Shown: positions 55,749 to 64,000, numbered from the stretch's first letter. The stretch is 64,000 bases of DNA from Sphingorhabdus sp. EL138 (GCF_945890115.1 NZ_CAMDCK010000003.1:62001-126000); one strand, 5' to 3'. The notes: generated from the sequence alone by a model not told the origin. Translations and numbers: made by a program.

Positions 55749-56981
55749 TCAATTGTGGCTGGATATCCAGTCTTCGACAATCGGCGCAATTTTTTCGCGC
55801 CATTTGCTGCCGTTGAAAATGCCATAATGGCCGACTTCTGGCGCCATATGATATTTCTTCAACGCCGCAGGCAGGCTTGTCGCAATGTTCAACGCGGCCT
55901 GTGTCTGGCCCAATCCGCTGATATCATCGCGTTCGCCCTCAATCGCCAGCAAACCGATATCGGTGATAGCCGCAGGATCAACCAGCTTACCGCGATAGTT
56001 GAATTCGCCCTTTGGCAGCAAATGACGCTGGAACACCGTATCAACGGTTTGCAGATAGAATTCCGCCGTCATGTCGCAAACCGCGCGATATTCATCGTAA
56101 AATTCCTTATGCCGATCGGCACTTTCCCCATCGCCTTTCACAAGGTCGGAGAACATCGACCAATGGCTCATCATATGGTTGCCCAAGTTCATCGACATAA
56201 AGCCCGAAAGCTGCAGAAAACCCGGATATACGCGGCGGCCAGCACCCTTGTAATAAGGCGGCACAGTCGCAATCACATTTTGCACGAACCATTCATGCGG
56301 ACGCTGAGTCGCGTGGTTGTTCACAACGGTCGGCGCCTCGCGCGTATCAATGGGGCCGCCCATCATCGTCAATGTGCGCGGACGCAGTGGATGATCCTTT
56401 GCGCTCATAACCGCCGCAGCGGCATAAGCCGGGACCGACGGCTGGCAGACGGCCAGCATATGCGCGCCGCGCCCGCCTGCATCTGGGCCGAGAAACTCAA
56501 GCCACTCGATCAGATAATCGATATAGGTTTCAAGGTCGAACCCGCCACCCGTCAACGGCACATCGCGCGCGTCTTTCCAGTCGGTGATGTAGACGTCATG
56601 CGTGACTATCATGCGCTCGACTGTGCCGCGCAAGAGCGTCGCAAAGTGCCCGGACATCGGCGCGCAGATGAGAAGCCGTGGCTTATCGCTGCTGCCTTCA
56701 TAGGCGAAACGCTTCAACTGGCCGAATGGCTTACGCGCAAGATTTTCTTCCTGAACCACCAAAGTTTGGCCGTCGATGACAACTTCGTTCAATCCGAACG
56801 CTGGCTTTCCACGCGGCAGAACCGAATGGGCAAAGACTTCCAATGCGGAAGCCGCAACCGGAGCCATTCCGCCATAATTGAACGGCGAAGGCAGCGCGCT
56901 GAGCCATTCCGACTGCTTTTGCGCAACCCAGCCTGCGCCCGCAAGCCAGCCGCGTTGAAGGTCATATCCGGTGTACAGCAT
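55749..56981 (-). CDS. phaZ: Intracellular polyhydroxyalkanoate depolymerase
   Basis: Degrades stored PHA, 410 residues. Family marks are RPLLICAPMSGHFATLLRGTVE-like segments, DVYITDWKDARDVPL, and the lipase-like box AVCQPSVPA with Cys as nucleophile. The late GHYGIFNGSKWREKIAP supplies the active-site His. A PhaR-like palindrome lies 68-78 bp upstream. The long antisense ORF in the track (55560-57029) is its shadow. Confidence 0.93.
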   Translation of the reverse strand: MLYTGYDLQRGWLAGAGWVAQKQSEWLSALPSPFNYGGMAPVAASALEVFAHSVLPRGKPAFGLNEVVIDGQTLVVQEENLARKPFGQLKRFAYEGSSDKPRLLICAPMSGHFATLLRGTVERMIVTHDVYITDWKDARDVPLTGGGFDLETYIDYLIEWLEFLGPDAGGRGAHMLAVCQPSVPAYAAAAVMSAKDHPLRPRTLTMMGGPIDTREAPTVVNNHATQRPHEWFVQNVIATVPPYYKGAGRRVYPGFLQLSGFMSMNLGNHMMSHWSMFSDLVKGDGESADRHKEFYDEYRAVCDMTAEFYLQTVDTVFQRHLLPKGEFNYRGKLVDPAAITDIGLLAIEGERDDISGLGQTQAALNIATSLPAALKKYHMAPEVGHYGIFNGSKWREKIAPIVEDWISSHN

Positions 56982-57048
56982 GTTCAGGCCTTTAAAATTT
57001 GTATCGGCAATATTCTGCCGCAGTTGTAGGTGGCTTTACGCATTTATT

Positions 57049-57059
57049 GTGCATTGCAC
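57049..57059. promoter_or_regulatory. PhaR-like binding site between phaZ and ABC exporter
   Basis: GTGCATTGCAC is an 11-bp palindrome containing TGC-N3-GCA. PhaR, the PHA-responsive repressor of alphaproteobacteria such as Paracoccus, binds TGC-rich palindromes of this type. It sits in the divergent promoter region, 68-78 bp upstream of phaZ. Confidence 0.5.
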
Positions 57060-57127
57060 CATAGGAAAAGCGTTTACATTCTCCGTGGCGGATTGTTACC
57101 CGTCCGGCGCACTGCTAGGCGAGCGCG

Positions 57128-58927
57128 ATGACAAACGATATTTCCGAAACGCAGGCCATAACGCCATCCGAAGAAGCGGCTCCCGCCAAGCCCAAGCTTA
57201 ACTTTGGCAGTTTGCGCATGATAGGGCATTTCACGATCCGCTATCCGCGCCAGATCACTTATGCCCTGCTCGCGCTGATTGCAGCAGCGGCGTCGACACT
57301 TGCCATCCCTTATGGCCTGCGCCTGATTATCGATGAAGGCTTTGTCAAAAATGGCGGCGATCCTGCGCCCTATTTCTATTTGCTGTTGGGCATCGTGGTT
57401 GTCATCGGCATTTCGACGGCATTCCGTTTTTACTTCGTCAGCTGGCTAGGCGAGCGCGTGGTGGGTGATATTCGTGTTGCGGTGCAACAAAATCTATTGC
57501 GTTTGGCTCCGCGCTTTTTCGAAGAAAATCGTCCCGGAGAAATCGCCAGCCGCATGACCGCTGATACCGCGATTATCGAACAGATTGTCGGCACCACCGT
57601 GTCCGTTGCATTGCGCAATATCTTTATTGGCGTGGGCGGCGTTACCTTGCTCTTCGGCCTCGCTCCAAGCCTGACCATATGGTTACTCGCGGGCATCCCG
57701 GTGGTCGTTTTGCCAATTGTATTTCTGGGACGGCGACTGGAAAAGGCATCGCGCAATAGCCAAGATAATGTCGCCAGCGTCGGCACGATCATTTCAGAAG
57801 CGCTTGGCGCGATCAAGATCGTTCAGGCCTTTGGACAGGAAAGCCGCGAAGGCGTGCGTTTTGCCGATGCCGTAGAAGGCACGTTCAATGCCGCGAAAAA
57901 ACGTATCCGGTTGCGGGCGTTTCTGACTGCACTTGTAATGGCTTTGATATTCGGCGGCATCACGTTGCTCGTTTGGGAAGGCACCGACCAAGTGAAGGAA
58001 GGCGTCATATCCTCCGGAACTTTGTTCGCAGTCGTCCTGTATGGGGCATTGGTCGCGGGGTCATTTGGTGCGCTGACCGAAGTATATGGCGACCTTGTGC
58101 GCGCATCGGGCGCAGCATCGCGGCTCGCCGAATTGCTAAACGAAGTGCCCGAAATTGCGCCCCCTGCTAACCCAGTTATTATGCCGCCAGCGCGCGGGCA
58201 GTTGGAATTCCAACATGTCCGCTTCCGCTATCCCACACGGCCTGAGATCGCGGCGCTCGACGATTTCAGCCTAAAAGTATCGCCGGGGGAAACGGTTGCT
58301 GTTGTCGGGCCATCGGGCGCAGGCAAATCAACTTTATTCCAACTGGCGGAACGTTTTTACGACCCTGAAATCGGCACCGTGCGCATTGACGGTGTTTCCC
58401 TGACTAGCGCAGACCCCGCAGAATTCCGACGCCGGATATCGCTAGTGCCGCAAGACACCGTATTGTTCGCGGCCTCCGCGCGTGACAATCTGCGTTACGG
58501 CCAATGGGACGCGAGCGACGAGGCGATCTGGGCGGCAGCGGAAAAAGCAAACGCAGCGGGTTTCCTAAGTGAGCTACCCGAGGGACTGGAAACCTATCTC
58601 GGCGAGGGCGGCGCGCGGCTTTCGGGCGGCCAGCGGCAACGGCTAGCAATTGCCCGTGCCTTGTTGCGCGATTCGCCGATCTTGTTGCTTGATGAGGCCA
58701 CGAGCGCGTTGGACGCCGAAAGCGAGAAATTGGTGCAAGATGCGCTGGAGCGACTGATGGTCGGCCGCACCACAATCGTGATTGCGCACCGGCTGGCAAC
58801 CGTGCGTTCCGCCGACCGTATCATCGTGATGGACCAGGGCAGGATTGTTGAAGAGGGCGACCATGTAACGCTGAGCGCCGCAGGCGGATTATATGCCCGT
58901 CTCGCCAGCCTGCAATTTGATGCTTAA
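57128..58927 (+). CDS. ABC exporter half-transporter (permease-ATPase fusion)
   Basis: Type IV ABC exporter of 599 residues. Six transmembrane helices (residues ~35-320) precede the ATPase with Walker A VGPSGAGKSTLFQ, signature RLSGGQRQRLAIARALL, Walker B ILLLDEATSALD and the IAHRLATV switch. It acts as a dimer; lipid or peptide export is possible (MsbA/Atm1-like size), but no cysteine-rich or LPS-specific feature decides. Confidence 0.9.
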   Translation: MTNDISETQAITPSEEAAPAKPKLNFGSLRMIGHFTIRYPRQITYALLALIAAAASTLAIPYGLRLIIDEGFVKNGGDPAPYFYLLLGIVVVIGISTAFRFYFVSWLGERVVGDIRVAVQQNLLRLAPRFFEENRPGEIASRMTADTAIIEQIVGTTVSVALRNIFIGVGGVTLLFGLAPSLTIWLLAGIPVVVLPIVFLGRRLEKASRNSQDNVASVGTIISEALGAIKIVQAFGQESREGVRFADAVEGTFNAAKKRIRLRAFLTALVMALIFGGITLLVWEGTDQVKEGVISSGTLFAVVLYGALVAGSFGALTEVYGDLVRASGAASRLAELLNEVPEIAPPANPVIMPPARGQLEFQHVRFRYPTRPEIAALDDFSLKVSPGETVAVVGPSGAGKSTLFQLAERFYDPEIGTVRIDGVSLTSADPAEFRRRISLVPQDTVLFAASARDNLRYGQWDASDEAIWAAAEKANAAGFLSELPEGLETYLGEGGARLSGGQRQRLAIARALLRDSPILLLDEATSALDAESEKLVQDALERLMVGRTTIVIAHRLATVRSADRIIVMDQGRIVEEGDHVTLSAAGGLYARLASLQFDA

Positions 58928-58954
58928 CAGGAGGGAAACTCTCGTTCCTGTAAT

Positions 58955-59152
58955 TTAAGCAATGATATCAGGCACCAATTGATCTTCCAGACGCATGATC
59001 TGATCCTTCAAAATCAGCTTTTTCTTCTTCAGTCGCGCGATCTGGAGTTGGTCGATCACCGTCTGGGCTGTGAGCGCGCGAATGGCGTCGTCGAGATCGC
59101 GATGCTCAATCTTCAGTTGTTCTAGTTGCTGCTGATAGCCATCGTCGTTCAT
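58955..59152 (-). CDS. YdcH-like DUF465 protein, 65 aa
   Basis: Small helical-hairpin protein. LKIEHRDLDDAIRALTAQ, then DQLQIARLKKKKLILKDQIMRLE is the DUF465/YdcH signature. I use ATG 59152 (MNDDGYQQQ); the track adds 38 upstream residues. It forms a divergent pair with a second DUF465 gene. Confidence 0.85.
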   Translation of the reverse strand: MNDDGYQQQLEQLKIEHRDLDDAIRALTAQTVIDQLQIARLKKKKLILKDQIMRLEDQLVPDIIA

Positions 59153-59322
59153 ACGCCTTTCTACACAGACTGCGGCGAACAAGTCATCGTTAAAAAAACG
59201 GTCACTTGGCCGAAATCTGGGTTTAGCCCGCGCCCCGACAATAATTATCGGCAAGACTCCAATCACAATTCGTGATTTACTCCGTGGTCAGATCGCCGAG
59301 TCTCAGACTGAAGGAGAATGAT

Positions 59323-59493
59323 GTGCATAATAATCATCTGTCCGCGCTTCGTAACAAGCATGCCGAACTGGAGCAAAAACTGGAGCGCGAAGAAAACAGG
59401 CCGTTCCCCGACAGCCGAACCGTTCTCGATCTAAAAAAACAAAAGCTACATCTTAAAGACGTTATACTGCATGAATCGGCATCAACTGGTTGA
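59323..59493 (+). CDS. Second DUF465 protein, 56 aa
   Basis: Short paralogue of the neighbouring protein: HLSALRNKHAELEQKLEREE, then DLKKQKLHLKDVIL. The start is GTG 59323, six bases after AAGGAG; the track ATG (59272) lies upstream of that site. It lies 60 bp before ptsP, with which it may be co-transcribed. Confidence 0.82.
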   Translation: MHNNHLSALRNKHAELEQKLEREENRPFPDSRTVLDLKKQKLHLKDVILHESASTG

Positions 59494-59552
59494 CTACGAA
59501 TAATTTCAGACGGGGTATCGCTTGCCCTCTCGGTCTCTGCTAAGCGAGGTCT

Positions 59553-61817
59553 ATGGAAAGCGCTACCCGTTCTGCCCGCAATATCCTGACAGGTTTGCAC
59601 GAGGTGATGGCCTCGAAAAACCATGCACAGGGTAAGCTGAATCATGTGGTCAACATCATCGGCGAAGCGCTTTCAAGCGAAGTATGTTCAATTTACTTAT
59701 TGCGCGATGGCGCACTTGAGCTGTTTGCGACGCGCGGGTTGAACCAAGCTGCCGTGCACATTACGCGCTTGGGTTTGGGCGAAGGTCTCGTTGGGACAAT
59801 TGCTGAAAATGTCGAAACACTGAACCTGGATGAGGCGGCAGCGCATCCGAATTTCCGGTACGTACCGGAAACGGGTGAAGAACGCTTCCACAGTTTTGCA
59901 GGCGTGCCAATTGTCCGTTCCGAACGGGCCGTCGGCGTGCTCGCGGTCCAGCATGTCGAGCCGCGTAAATATGAAGAGATTGAGATTGAGGCGCTGCAAA
60001 CCGTTGCCATGGTGTTGTCGGAACTGATTGCCAACGCCGACCTAATTGACGAACCAACTGGCCGGGACGGCAATGAGACCGGCACGATTAGCCTCACAGG
60101 ATTAACGCTAGTTAAAGGTGCGGCGGCTGGCGTCGCTATTTTTCACCAGCCACATGTCCGCATCGAGCATACCGTTGCCGAGGATATCGAAGCCGAGCGC
60201 CAGCGTGTCTATTCCGCCTTCGATAAAATGCGTGAGCAAATCGACCGCATGGCGAGCCAGATAGATTTTGGCACAGGCGGAGAACATGAAGAGGTCATCG
60301 CGACCTACAAAATGTTCGCTTATGACGAAGGCTGGAGCCGTCGGATTAACGAAGCCATTGACAGCGGCCTAACCGCCGAAGCCGCAATTGAACGGGTTCA
60401 GCAACGCACGCGTATGCGCATGCGGCAGATTGACGACGCGCTGCTTGCCGATCGCATGCACGATCTGGAGGACCTGTCGAACCGTTTACTGCGCATCGTT
60501 TCCGGGCAGATGAGCACCGCCGCGCAGCTGGGGCTGAAAAAGGATTCCATCCTGATCGCGCGCAATTTGGGTCCCGCAGAATTGCTGGAATATGATAAAA
60601 GGCGCCTGCGCGGTGTGGTCTTAGAAGAAGGCTCGCTTACCGCACATGTGGTGATCGTGGCACGTGCCATGGGCATTCCGGTTCTTGGCCGGGTGCGCGG
60701 CATTCGCCACAAGGTGCGCGACGGCGACATGCTGTTGCTGAACGCTGACGACAAAAGCGTTATCGTGCGCCCTTCGTCTGCGACAGAAGAGATATTTCAA
60801 CATGATCTTGTTGATCGGCAAAAGAAAAAGGCGCGCTATGCCGCGATGCGTGATGAAGCATCTGTCACTAAAGACGGAGTGCCGGTTACGCTAATGATTA
60901 ACGCTGGCTTGCGCGATGACATGTCGGCTTTGGCGACAACCGGCGCGGAAGGCGTTGGCCTTTTCCGGACCGAGTTCCAGTTTCTGATTTCGGCAACCTT
61001 ACCCCAACGCGAGCGGCAGCAGCGCTTTTACCGCGACGTTTTAGACGCGGCTGGCGACAAGCCAGTGATTTTCCGCACGCTGGATATCGGCGGAGACAAG
61101 GCGCTTCCTTACCTCAAGGATGAGACGCACCAAGAGGAAAATCCCGCGCTGGGTTGGCGTGCGTTGCGGCTGTCGCTTGATCATGCCGGCTTGATGAAGG
61201 CGCAAGCGCGCGCGTTGATTGAGGCAGCGGCCGGTCGCACACTCAACGTCATGTTCCCGATGGTCTCTGAGCCATGGGAATTTGATGCGGCCAAGGCCAT
61301 TTTCGACGGCCAGATTGAATTTCTAGGGCGGCAGAAAAAGATATTACCTAACAAAATCCGTTATGGCGCGATGCTTGAGGTCCCTGCTCTGGCTGAGACG
61401 CTCGACATCCTGCTGCCCAAGATTAACTTTCTGTCTATTGGCACAAACGACCTGACCCAGTTTCTTTTTGCTGCGGATCGCGCTGATCCCCGTTTGGCAG
61501 AACGCTATGACTGGCTGAGCCCCGCTATCCTGCGGTTCATCCGGCGGGTCGTCAAAGCTACTGAGGGCCACGACGTCGACGTCGCGGTATGCGGCGAAAT
61601 GGGGGGACGGTCACTTGAGGCGCTTGCCCTTATGGGCATTGGCATTCATAGATTGTCGATCACACCAGCCGCCGTTGGGCCTATCAAGGCGATGATCCGC
61701 TCAACCAGCCATTTTGATATCCGCGCAAAAATGGAAGAGTTGCTCAACAATCCTACAGAGAATTTGCGTGAAGAACTGACGAGTTGGGCAATTGGTCAAG
61801 GCGTTGAAATCGGATGA
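59553..61817 (+). CDS. ptsP: PTS-Ntr enzyme I (PEP-protein phosphotransferase)
   Basis: First enzyme of the nitrogen-related phosphotransferase chain, 754 residues. An N-terminal GAF domain (~20-165, with AGVPIVRSERAVGVLAVQH) senses ligands such as glutamine in relatives. The phospho-histidine is His365 in EGSLTAHVVIVARAMGIP. The PEP-binding TIM barrel has GLFRTEFQFL, FRTLDIGGDKALPY, GTNDLTQFLFA and VCGEMGG. Along with glnD it ties nitrogen status to regulation. Confidence 0.95.
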   Translation: MESATRSARNILTGLHEVMASKNHAQGKLNHVVNIIGEALSSEVCSIYLLRDGALELFATRGLNQAAVHITRLGLGEGLVGTIAENVETLNLDEAAAHPNFRYVPETGEERFHSFAGVPIVRSERAVGVLAVQHVEPRKYEEIEIEALQTVAMVLSELIANADLIDEPTGRDGNETGTISLTGLTLVKGAAAGVAIFHQPHVRIEHTVAEDIEAERQRVYSAFDKMREQIDRMASQIDFGTGGEHEEVIATYKMFAYDEGWSRRINEAIDSGLTAEAAIERVQQRTRMRMRQIDDALLADRMHDLEDLSNRLLRIVSGQMSTAAQLGLKKDSILIARNLGPAELLEYDKRRLRGVVLEEGSLTAHVVIVARAMGIPVLGRVRGIRHKVRDGDMLLLNADDKSVIVRPSSATEEIFQHDLVDRQKKKARYAAMRDEASVTKDGVPVTLMINAGLRDDMSALATTGAEGVGLFRTEFQFLISATLPQRERQQRFYRDVLDAAGDKPVIFRTLDIGGDKALPYLKDETHQEENPALGWRALRLSLDHAGLMKAQARALIEAAAGRTLNVMFPMVSEPWEFDAAKAIFDGQIEFLGRQKKILPNKIRYGAMLEVPALAETLDILLPKINFLSIGTNDLTQFLFAADRADPRLAERYDWLSPAILRFIRRVVKATEGHDVDVAVCGEMGGRSLEALALMGIGIHRLSITPAAVGPIKAMIRSTSHFDIRAKMEELLNNPTENLREELTSWAIGQGVEIG

Positions 61818-61919
61818 GTAAAGGTACCTTAATTATCTGATTATCCCCAATTAACATTGACATTATTCAATTGGTGCTCATTATCCCCGCGACTGCACGC
61901 AGATGTGGGGGAGCGGGTC

Positions 61920-62345
61920 GTGGAGATTGCAGTGGACGAAATTCCTCAGGTGGAAGCGGAGCCTATGACTGTAGGTGAAGAACTGAAGGCCGCGCGCGCG
62001 CGGATGGACATGAGCTTGTCTGACCTCGCCACCGAGACACGCGTACCCGTGCGACATCTGGAATCCATTGAGCGATCCGAATTCAGCGCGTTGCCGGGAC
62101 ATACATATACGGTTGGTTTTGTTCGGTCTTACGCCCGTGCGGTCGCCCTCGACGATATTGCGATAGTGAATGCGCTACGCGCCGAATTATCTATCGGCGG
62201 ACATAAAAGATATGAGGCACCCCTGCAGAATTACGAGCCAGCGGACCCTGCGCGTGTTCCTTCCAAAACCTTGGCATGGACCGCCGCAGCAGTTGCGGGG
62301 CTAGTTTTGGTCGCTTATCTGATTTTCAGAAGCTACGCATACTAA
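61920..62345 (+). CDS. RodZ-like HTH membrane protein lacking the C-terminal domain
   Basis: Protein of 141 residues from GTG 61920 (GGGGGAG site); the track ATG 61857 is less likely. An HTH_25-type domain (VGEELKAARARMDMSLSDLA, then HLESIERSEFSALPGHTYTVGFVRSYA) is followed by a single membrane helix (LAWTAAAVAGLVLVAYLIF) and the chain stops 4 residues later. Longer relatives carry a periplasmic DUF4115 domain that is absent here. It may link a cytosolic partner such as MreB to the membrane. Confidence 0.82.
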   Translation: MEIAVDEIPQVEAEPMTVGEELKAARARMDMSLSDLATETRVPVRHLESIERSEFSALPGHTYTVGFVRSYARAVALDDIAIVNALRAELSIGGHKRYEAPLQNYEPADPARVPSKTLAWTAAAVAGLVLVAYLIFRSYAY

Positions 62346-62605
62346 CTACAGCATTCAAGGCAACAGCGCTCAAGCCGGTGGCCACTCTGAATGATGATAA
62401 AACCGCTGGGAATGTCGGCATGGACGAACAATATCCTCCGCTCGGCACATCTGTGGTCGCCACCCCCAAATCAGTAAGCCCAGTCATTACGGTCCGAAAT
62501 TTCGGTAAATTTCAATTTTTTGTACCGAAATGCTGCGTTGGGCTTTATCGTGGGATTGCACTAAGCTATGCTATCCATTCGATTTTAATAAAGGGAAGTA
62601 ACCCA
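62346..62605 (+). promoter_or_regulatory. 260-bp leader with competing CCGAAAT hairpins
   Basis: No convincing gene. CCGAAAT (62494), its complement ATTTCGG (62499) and CCGAAAT again (62525) allow two alternatives: a short perfect palindrome (62494-62505), or a hairpin of ATTTCGGTA with TACCGAAAT (9 bp, 15-nt loop, 62499-62531). The region precedes the CpoB-like gene and may hold its promoter and regulation. Confidence 0.4.
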
Positions 62606-63508
62606 ATGTATTTTCGGCGCGTTATTCTTATCGGCGCAGCGTTCGCGCTTAGCGCACCCACAATGGCGCAGGACGCGGCCATTGACGGGCGCGTGGGCAA
62701 ACTCGAGAAGGAAATGCGGGCGGTTCAGCGGCAGGTATTCCCAAATGGTTCCGGCAAATTTGTCGAAGCTGATATCCAGTCACCCACAGCGCCAAGCACG
62801 ACGACCAGTTCAACCACCACAACGGTGGATATGACCGCGCGTGTAGATGCATTAGAGGCGCAGCTTGCTACCCTAACCGGGCAGGTCGAATTGCAAGGCA
62901 ATGATATGCGCCGACTTGAAGGCAGGCTGAAGGCCGTCGAGACCCGACTAGCAACCCAGCCAGCACCGCCCGTTGAAACGGTGGTGCCAACGGCAACGCC
63001 CACAGCGGCAGCGCCGAAAGCCAAAGCTGGCGTAGTTCCTACAAAGCCTGTCACCTCCGCTAAGCCAAATCCCGCCCGCGTCGCCGCGGTTGCCACAATC
63101 GAACGTCCCGCCAGTGGGGATGCGTTCGAGGATGGCTACAATTATGGCTATCGCTTGTGGGAGGCCAAATTCTATCCGGAATCGCAAGCAACGCTTGAAG
63201 AAACCTTGGCCAAATTTCCCAAGCACAAACGCGCAAGCTACGCACGCAATTTGCTTGGCCGGGCATGGTTGGATGACAAAAAACCAGCGACTGCGGTGAA
63301 GGTTTTCTACGACAATTATAAGGCTGATCCACGCGGTGACCGAGCGCCCGAAAGCTTGTTTTTCTTGGGATCAGCTTTGACTGACCTTGGGAAGTCGCCC
63401 GAGGCATGCGAAGCTTTTGGTGAACTGGCAAGGGCGTATCCAGATGCGGCGACCGGCCGCTTGGCCGAAAGGATCACATCCGGCAAAACAAGGGCGAAGT
63501 GCAAGTAA
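62606..63508 (+). CDS. CpoB/YbgF-like periplasmic protein
   Basis: Exported protein of 300 residues from ATG 62606, after AAGGGAAG. Signal peptide ends in PTMAQ. A coiled-coil segment (VGKLEKEMRAVQRQV, MTARVDALEAQLATLTGQ) is followed by an Ala/Pro/Thr-rich linker and TPR-like repeats (YNYGYRLWEAKFYPESQATLEETLAKFP; GRAWLDDKKPATAVKVF; FLGSALTDLGKSPEACEAFGEL). This is the CpoB/YbgF layout of the Tol-Pal system. No tol genes are adjacent, but tilS, which follows CpoB in many alphaproteobacteria, overlaps its end by 10 nt. Confidence 0.82.
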   Translation: MYFRRVILIGAAFALSAPTMAQDAAIDGRVGKLEKEMRAVQRQVFPNGSGKFVEADIQSPTAPSTTTSSTTTTVDMTARVDALEAQLATLTGQVELQGNDMRRLEGRLKAVETRLATQPAPPVETVVPTATPTAAAPKAKAGVVPTKPVTSAKPNPARVAAVATIERPASGDAFEDGYNYGYRLWEAKFYPESQATLEETLAKFPKHKRASYARNLLGRAWLDDKKPATAVKVFYDNYKADPRGDRAPESLFFLGSALTDLGKSPEACEAFGELARAYPDAATGRLAERITSGKTRAKCK

Positions 63509-64000
63509 CGCTGACGCCAGTCATTCTCGACCGATTTAGAGCTGCACTTCGCAGGCTAGATTGTGCGGATGATGATCGGTTTTTATGCGGAGTGTCGGGC
63601 GGTCCCGATAGCCTGGCATTATTGTTGTTAGCGCAGCAAATTTTGCCCGGCAGATTGGTTGCCGCAACCGTAGATCATCAATTACGGCGAGAGTCTGCAG
63701 AGGAAGCACAGTTTGTTGGGGAAATCTGCCATAATCTCGGCGTACCGCATATCATTTTGACACCCGACAAAAAAATATCAGGCAATATCCAGTCATCGGC
63801 GCGCGCGGCCCGTTACGCGTTGCTGGAACGTGCGGCAGATGCGCAAGATTGCCAACACATTGCCACGGCACATCATGCCGATGACCAATTGGAAACGCTG
63901 CTCATGCGACTGGCGCGGGGAAGCGGCGTCGATGGATTGTCTGGCATTCGCGCCCGCAATGGACGCGTGGTGCGGCCACTACTAGAATTCACAAAAGCGG
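63499..64000 (+). CDS. tilS: tRNA(Ile)-lysidine synthase, partial
   Basis: Converts the anticodon wobble C of tRNA-Ile2 to lysidine, letting it read AUA. The frame from GTG 63499 is open to the window edge, giving 167 N-terminal residues. The PP-loop SGGPDS (33-38) and the family segment VDHQLRRESAEEAQFV, then AHHADDQLETLLMRLARG, identify it. The track omits it because no stop is reached. Its start overlaps the CpoB-like gene by 10 nt. Confidence 0.93.
   Translation, partial: MQVTLTPVILDRFRAALRRLDCADDDRFLCGVSGGPDSLALLLLAQQILPGRLVAATVDHQLRRESAEEAQFVGEICHNLGVPHIILTPDKKISGNIQSSARAARYALLERAADAQDCQHIATAHHADDQLETLLMRLARGSGVDGLSGIRARNGRVVRPLLEFTKA

Noticed and set aside
55560-57029. 489-residue plus-strand ORF
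   Set aside because: It lies antisense to phaZ, whose protein has clear family motifs. The plus-strand translation is His/Arg/Gln-rich with no recognisable domain, a typical shadow.
61841-61849. TTATCCCC sequences as DnaA boxes
   Set aside because: They mismatch TTATCCACA and no origin genes (dnaA, parAB, hemE) are nearby.

Overview
The window is an ordinary, densely coded chromosomal segment of an alphaproteobacterium, most likely a sphingomonad (Sphingopyxis/Sphingorhabdus-like). That placement is an inference. It rests on the rpmF-plsX-fabH-ihfA-merR order, a class I lysyl-tRNA synthetase, a STAS-MlaE fusion, a carotenoid phytoene desaturase, a GTTC-N7-GTTC type SOS box, and dispersed palindromic repeats of the CCTCCCC...GGGGAGG kind that I associate with sphingomonads. 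No tRNA, rRNA, CRISPR array, intact prophage or insertion sequence was found.

Layout. 1-7.3 kb: 5' part of crtI (minus), an inverted pair of palindromic repeats, threonine aldolase + DMT exporter, an atypical SDR (minus), pgeF + a SLC13-type transporter, and a HAD-IB phosphatase (minus). 7.4-12.8 kb: a Mla-type phospholipid transport operon (mlaE-mlaF-mlaD-auxiliary lipoprotein) convergent with lgt-midA. 12.9-19.6 kb: acyl-CoA synthetase, glnD, an OmpA-family porin, a phage-tail (DUF2793) remnant and an RluE-like pseudouridine synthase. 19.6-21.8 kb: a minus-strand run of a secreted hypothetical protein, a VOC protein, a RoxA-like ribosomal oxygenase and a zinc-ribbon micro-protein. 21.9-27.6 kb: lnt (carrying an in-frame palindromic repeat), metK behind a SahR-like operator, trmB, and a LytS/LytTR two-component pair. 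27.7-31.7 kb: a thiS-thiG fusion (minus), then aroQ-accB-accC-vanX-like. 31.9-38.7 kb: an RcnB-like protein with EF-loop-like repeats, amidohydrolase, prolyl-4-hydroxylase-like oxygenase, DUF885 peptidase, esterase, fatty acid desaturase. 38.6-44.6 kb: DUF1003 and class I LysRS (minus), Fe-S Rad3/DinG-like helicase with a SixA-like phosphatase and a GNAT. 44.6-47.5 kb: merR-ihfA-fabH-plsX-rpmF (minus). 47.9-54.2 kb: MAPEG protein, MBL hydrolase (minus), an S24 repressor facing two small genes across an SOS box, MscS channel, and MaoC-thiolase-monooxygenase-FMN protein. 54.2-57 kb: repeat-rich stretches around a lone membrane protein, then phaZ (minus) with a PhaR-like site. 57-64 kb: ABC exporter, a divergent pair of DUF465 micro-proteins, ptsP, a RodZ-like membrane HTH protein, a CpoB-like periplasmic protein and the start of tilS.

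Themes. Several genes serve the cell envelope and lipids: mla operon, lgt and lnt (first and last lipoprotein maturation steps), plsX/fabH and accBC for fatty acid and phospholipid supply, desaturase, OmpA, CpoB-like, RodZ-like. Nitrogen/PTS signalling (glnD, ptsP) and storage polymer turnover (phaZ) are also present.

The most interesting signals are: the palindromic repeat inserted in frame into lnt and sharing a 51-nt identical block with an intergenic copy 21 kb away; a CI/Cro-like divergent switch (S24 repressor versus two micro-proteins) with an SOS box and helically phased TCCTA half-sites; a five-fold 12-residue EF-loop-like repeat in an RcnB-like protein; the ThiS-ThiG fusion that buries the ThiS Gly-Gly tail; and several candidate operators and structured intergenic elements.
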